Part shown: one piece after another, positions 58,916 to 64,000 of the stretch
Layout of the letters: every line of letters starts with the position of its first letter
How positions within the stretch are numbered: position 1 is the stretch's first letter
Made by a program: the position numbers and the translations under genes
The notes under the pieces: generated by a model
The model's database searches: none
What the model saw: the letters and a program-made list of their open reading frames with translations, nothing else
What the model was told of the DNA's origin: nothing
Source of the DNA: Myxocyprinus asiaticus
Taxonomy: Eukaryota; Chordata; Actinopteri; Cypriniformes; Catostomidae
Direction of reading: 5' to 3'
Length of the DNA stretch: 64,000 nucleotides
Assembly: GCF_019703515.2 (NCBI RefSeq)
Contig: NC_059348.1
Location: 27,802,156 to 27,866,155, forward strand

Positions 58916-61900
58916 CAGTGCTCGAATTGAATCAAGTCTTATGGGGGGTCTATAATTTATACAAAATATACAATATATTTATTTGATCATAATATGCATA
59001 ACTACATACTATTTATTAAAAACAGGCTTACATAAAAGAACAGGCTTTTGTTTTGATAAAGAATAAAAAAATATATACATTTTCAGTCCAATGTTATATA
59101 ACAAAGAGAGATAAGCTACTATTCTTCTTTTAAATGGCTTACTCCAAGTAATACTGGATTTAGAGGGTGACAAAGCAGCAGACCCAAAAGGGCAACTATG
59201 GCAAATATACCAGGGGACTACATATAAGGCACTTGAAGACCCGTAAAAGCACGTGACTTCAAAATACATTGAAATGTCTCAAAAACAGTAGAAAATAATC
59301 AGATGTCTTCCAGATTCACTAAGATTTCACAATATTACTGTTTTTACTGTATTTTGGATCAAATCAATGCAGGCTTGGTGAGTAGAAGAGACTTTTGAAC
59401 TTTTGAACAGTAGTGTACATCCAACAGAATAATTCTAGCATTATTTACCAATGTAGTATTTACAACCCTAAAAACAACTGGATGATTGATGTGACACTTT
59501 GTGATAATAATGTTTGTTCCAAAAGACTTGTTTAAAAGCATGATACTAGTTTATTAGATATTAAAAATATAAATTGTGACAAGACAGGCTGTCAGTCTGT
59601 GTGTTAGTGTTGGTGGGATGTTTCAACGATTTCAGTGCAGTTACATTGTTACGTCAGTAGGTGGCGGCATGGGACTGTTATGAGTGAGTCAGTTAGCAGA
59701 CTATTCAACCATTTCAGTCAAAAAGGCTGCTTTATTCCGGAACAAACAATGCTATGGTTATCAATATGCACATTGCTATTTCAAGAGTGAATCCCGTATT
59801 TATATACGGATGTAATTCCTGAAACTTTGCAGCGTGTACGTGGCCGTTGGTCCTCCTCTTAGCAGCATGAAAAACAAGTTTTATACAAATTCTGAATGGA
59901 TTATATATAGCCAGGCCCAGTTCCAGATCAAAATCACTGAGGGTGCTTCTGAAAATAGTGGGGGTGCTCTGTATAAAGTGGAGATGTATCATAATTACAA
60001 ATTTTTTAATAGATTAAATCATGTTTAAATGCTACTTAACGTAAAGAAAAGTTTGTTTTTTTTAATTTACAAAATATTTATTGCTTCTGGGTTTTTTCCC
60101 CATGATCTGATGCTGAAAATGACAGCAAAATTCTGCGCCTGCAGATTAGGACATACTGATTTGCAAAATCATACACATTTATACGTTTTGATGCAGCATT
60201 TTGTGCATTCACAAAATGCAAGGATTTTTTGTGTTTGCTGGTATTCAAGAAAATCTGCTTTCCAATTTACAGTATTAGTCTTACATTTTCAATTGAGCAT
60301 GGGTGTGCAATTATTTTGGTACTTGGGCCACATCAGTCATTTAGTAGAACATGGAACAGAGAAGATAAAACGTTCTGCATAGTTTTATCTTTTAAGCCCA
60401 GACATGCACTCAATGAATGATGCACAATTTTCTGAAGTGTATTCTGATGGGACCATTCTGCGATTGCTTGAAGTTTTACTGCTATACTTTCTATCATGTG
60501 TTAGTAAAACTGAATAAAGGCTGAATAAAATTATTAATTGATTATTTTACCATTTTATTCAATGCAATGGTAATTTAGTATTCAATTTAACACTCTATAT
60601 CAGGAGTCATGTTTAAAAGTAAAATAAATTATTTGGGAAAGAGATTCTAAAAGCTTATTTTAATGTTTGCCGCAAGTGGACCCGTTTACTTGTTTTATTC
60701 TCAGAACATTATCAACCTGTTTACACGCTCATGGGTCATGATGTGGGTCTCGTCAATGTTTGGCACCCCATTCAGCACACCACTGAATAAAACAGGCTGC
60801 ATGACACTGATAAATGATTACTGCCAGAGTAACATTCACATACAGGTGTAAGTGACTTCAGCATTTTACAAATAATACAAAGAATAAATATATTCCTCTC
60901 TCACTTGGTTTTACTCGTGTGTCCCCTCCGTGCGCTACTGAGCGCTAAGTTGTTGTTTGTTTGTTTGTTTTTTTGCAGAGAAAAAGTGCGTGCACTCGCA
61001 TGTATGGTTGCCAGACTGCATAAGTTAAGAATGACATAAGGTGAAAAATGTTTAGACAATTTGTGCAAGTATAAATCTTTGATTGGGGTGTTGCATATAT
61101 TATCTGGCAACCCTGAGCATATTAAAAGCTTGTGGATGCGCTATAGGTCCAAAAGCCAGATAAATGAAAGATCTAATAAAAAACGTTCATGATAAATCGA
61201 CCCGCGGGCAGTAGTTTGCCCTGGCCTGCAGTTGAGGGTGCTCTAAGTTTCGTTAGAGGGTGCTTAGCACCCTCAAGCACCCCCGTAGAACCGGGACTGT
61301 ATATAGCATAGAAAGCGCACAACGAGCGCTCTCTTTATAATCACTAAAAAGCTGTCGCTCATCTTCATCGCGATCTCTAGCACCCCCGTAGATCCAGGCC
61401 TATTAATAATGAAAAATGAGTAAGCCTAAATGTTTCCAATTTATGCAAGGAATACAAAAGTCCCGACATGGAGTGGATAGATATGGTAGAAAGATATAGA
61501 GAAAGAGAGAAAATTACCCCTCAAAAAAGTCAGTAAGAAGCTTTCTCTTCCCGACTGCGAGTGGAGGTTTATTACTCTCCATTTTTTAGCTAGAGTTAGC
61601 TTCACCGGAGCGGCGGCAAGCAAGCAGTCATGTCAACGATGTTATGCGGTCTTTAGATGTGGGGTGGGGCGTTTACATTTTAAAGAGACATGATAACTAG
61701 CCTATAAACAAACTTAATATAAATTATAGTAAATAATTAATTTATGAAATCTACTGTATCCACTGCATGAATTTAATCAGATTTGTCATTATTATTTTTA
61801 CTAAAATATAAGTATCTTGGGGACCCCCCTAAGTCTATTTTTTACTTCTTATGGGGGGTCCCTAATGCCTTATGTGCGGGTCCCGGATCCCCCCAGCCCC

Positions 61901-61918
61901 CCCTCAATTCTCGCACTA
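58916..61918. mobile_element. hAT-like nonautonomous element, ~3 kb
   Basis: The left end CAGTGCTCGAATTGA and the inverse of the right end TAGTGCGAGAATTGA are inverted repeats. Both are followed by a GGGGGGTC-rich stretch, and 8-bp near-identical flanks are present. CAGTG ends and 8-bp duplications are typical of hAT elements. No hAT transposase was recognised. The interior holds other repeats, including GGGTGCT-rich sequence at about 59938-59970 and 61225-61290, which may be termini of a further nested element. Confidence 0.65.
60663..60851 (+). other. Unrecognised 62-aa frame ending at a donor-like site
   Basis: The frame reads FAASGPVYLFYSQNIINLFT, then RSWVMMWVSSMFGTPFSTPL and NKTGCMTLINDYCQSNIHIQ, with a donor-like CATACAG|GTGTAAGT just at its end. 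It lies within the hAT-like interval. It could be a transposon-encoded exon remnant or chance; I do not recognise the family. Confidence 0.2.
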
Positions 61919-61926
61919 GTTGGAAC

Positions 61927-63239
61927 ATCATGCTATAGATTTAAATTCTAAAGACTGATCCTGCTACATTTTTTGAGTATCATTTTGAGTCAGTATAATA
62001 TGAATCTGTGCTTTATAAGCTTTGCAAATAAGCTATTAAGGATCATCTGCTGCAGTTATATACACTGCTGCTAAGTGTCATTCTATTTCCATTCTGTATT
62101 GCACATTGAAATGTGCAATTGTGTGTTTTTGTGTGTGTTTGCAGGCTTGAGGGTTCAGAGATGAAGGATGTTTTAAATTCGTTAGACATAGCAATACTTT
62201 TTAACTCGAGACAAAAGTGATATGTAACCTCAGCTCAATGGTACGTGAACCATTTCACTGGAGATTAGACAATACACATAGGTTGTCTACATAATGAGAA
62301 TTCAAGGCCCAGTTATCACAATGTTGTCTCCGAGGTGTAATCAAAGCAAAACACTGCTGTTGTAGTGTCATCTGCTGGATAAGAATTTCTGCTTATTCCA
62401 ATGATCTCTTGATTGTTTTTCTTTGCTTTCAATGAATGTCTTTCAAAAAAGAAGAAGAAGAAAAAAAAATACATTTCAGGTTAATAGTGCCACAGTATGT
62501 ATACAGTGGTGATAGGTGCATCAGTGTCAAGAAAAAAGCACACCTCTCTTTTCAATTATCTTTAAGAGGATTAGGAACCTTTGTGCATGAGGTTTGCCCA
62601 GGAGGCATTATTTAACATATGAGCAACCTGTGACTTTTAACACAGTTTAATAGGATCCCATTGTTTGTGTTAATCAGCATCAAATTGATTTTAATACCAA
62701 AAATTAGGCAAATATTTAGAAGGAAAACAGTGTGGAGGCATTGTCTGAGATTGCATCAGAGAAAAGGTAGGGCCTAAAGAGAGAGAGCAGAATGTTCTGA
62801 TTTTTATTTGACAACAATACTTGATTAACATCCTTCAGATTCCATCTTCCCGCAGTTCTAATCTATAGGAAGACATCCTTTGGCAAGGATACAATAACTT
62901 ACTTTTAGCCACGTCTAGCCTTGATACACTGCTTTTGTGTCTGTGTACTCTAATCAAATGCATAGTGAGACAAAGACAAAGACTAATAGGGAGAAGCTTT
63001 ATGCATGACTTTTGCTAAAGTTGGGTTGTTACTTGTCAGTCTTCTCTAATATCCTGAGCTTAGGCAGAGTTTATGATGTCCTAATTAAGCCCACACCATG
63101 ACTTTCACAGCACACCTGAAGGAGAATGGGGGATTCAGACAAATTAAAATTCAACTCACTGGAGTGAAAGGCATACAAGTACAGATCTAATGGGTCCAAA
63201 TTAGCAAGAATGTGTCTTGACAAGTATGTGTCTTTTTCA
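61927..63239. other. Stretch without features
   Basis: AT-rich sequence with a purine run (AAGAAGAAGAAAAAAAAA) near 62450-62470. No coding signal found. Confidence 0.4.
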
Positions 63240-63893
63240 TTAAAGGCATAGTTCATCCAAAAATGATTTTTTTTCATAATGTATTTACCCTTATGCCATC
63301 CCAAACTCATATGACTTTCTTTCTTCTGCAGAACACAAATGAAGATATTTTGAAGAGTGTATGGTGTGGTTTTTCTCCATAAAATGCAAGTCAATGGGGT
63401 CCAAAACGTTCAAGCTCCAAAAAGGACATAAAAGCTGCATAAAGGTAATCCAACTGATTTGAGTGGTTTAATCCATGTCTTCTGAAGCAATTCAATCAGT
63501 TTTGGGTGAGAAACAGACCAAAATGTAATTCCTTATTCACTATAAATGAACACATGCTCTGTGCATGCATCAAGGTGTCAAGGAGACTGCAGATGTCAAG
63601 ATTTACAGTGATTAAGATGTTACATTTTGGTCTGTTTCTCACCAAAAAAACCCAATCATATCGCTTCAGAATACATGGATTAAACCACTCAAATCATATG
63701 GATTATCTTTATGCTGCTTTTATGTGCTTTTTGGAGCTTGAAAGTTTTGGACCCCATTGACTTGCATTGTGTGGGGGAAAAACACCATATATCCTTAAAA
63801 ATATCTTCATTTGTGTTCAGCAAAAGAAGGAAAGTCATACGAGTTTGAGTAATTGAAGAGAGAATTATCATTTCTGGGTGAACTATTCCTTAA
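63240..63893. mobile_element. Palindromic TTAA-flanked MITE
   Basis: Left end TTAAAGGCATAGTTCATCC; right end, inverted, TTAAGGAATAGTTCACCC. The arms match closely through GACTTTCTTTCTTCTGCAG, GTCAATGGGGTCCAAAAC and GGTTTAATCCATGTCTTCTG. Same family as the copies at 19.9, 25.2 and 34.5 kb. Confidence 0.85.
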
Positions 63894-64000
63894 ACTTGTA
63901 TATTTTAAATGTTTTAAATATTTAATATACATTTATAACACTATACTTTGTGTAGTATTACCCTGGCATTATTAAAAAAAAAAATCTCAACACTGCATGG

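Overview
The window looks like vertebrate nuclear DNA from a ray-finned fish, most likely a cyprinid. The genes are intron-rich with GT-AG junctions, intergenic DNA is AT-rich, and there are many microsatellites. The transposon mix is typical of cyprinids: palindromic MITEs, a Tc1 element, an L1/Tx1-like LINE, an L2-like LINE and hAT-like elements. I see no bacterial or organellar genes.

One gene dominates. A small-conductance Ca2+-activated K+ channel of the SK1 type (kcnn1) runs on the minus strand from about 53.6 kb down to 5.5 kb. Nine coding exons join with consistent phases and no frameshift or stop. The last eight encode a canonical SK1 core: S1-S6, the SIGYGD pore, the calmodulin-binding domain and a C-terminal coiled coil. 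A large ninth exon at the 5' end (52393-53625) adds about 411 residues that are rich in Gln, Pro and Ser. It has a TATA box just upstream and joins in phase 0 to a frame that stays open ahead of the usual SK1 start Met. The gene can therefore encode a long form (about 977 aa) and a short form (about 538 aa). At the left edge, 875-1160 on the plus strand looks like the last exon of an unidentified convergent gene.

Region by region: 0-5.5 kb is flank and the possible kcnn1 3' UTR. 5.5-11.7 kb holds exons 9 to 5 and a TTAA-flanked MITE. Intron 4 (11.7-26.5 kb) contains an end-to-end L1/Tx1-like LINE with a perfect 16-bp target duplication and an L2-like LINE inserted inside a palindromic MITE. 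26.5-32.2 kb holds exons 4 to 2, with intron 3 almost entirely one transposon. Intron 1 (32.2-52.4 kb) is a transposon graveyard: a multi-layer nest containing a miniature LTR retrotransposon with a 5-bp target duplication, a dead Tc1 element, inverted MITE pairs, and a 2.5-kb higher-order minisatellite. Beyond exon 1 the DNA is AT-microsatellite-rich, followed by a roughly 3-kb hAT-like element with an 8-bp duplication (58.9-61.9 kb) and another palindromic MITE at 63.2-63.9 kb.

Identifications rest on reading translated sequence against remembered family features. No database search was possible, and repeat family names are approximate.
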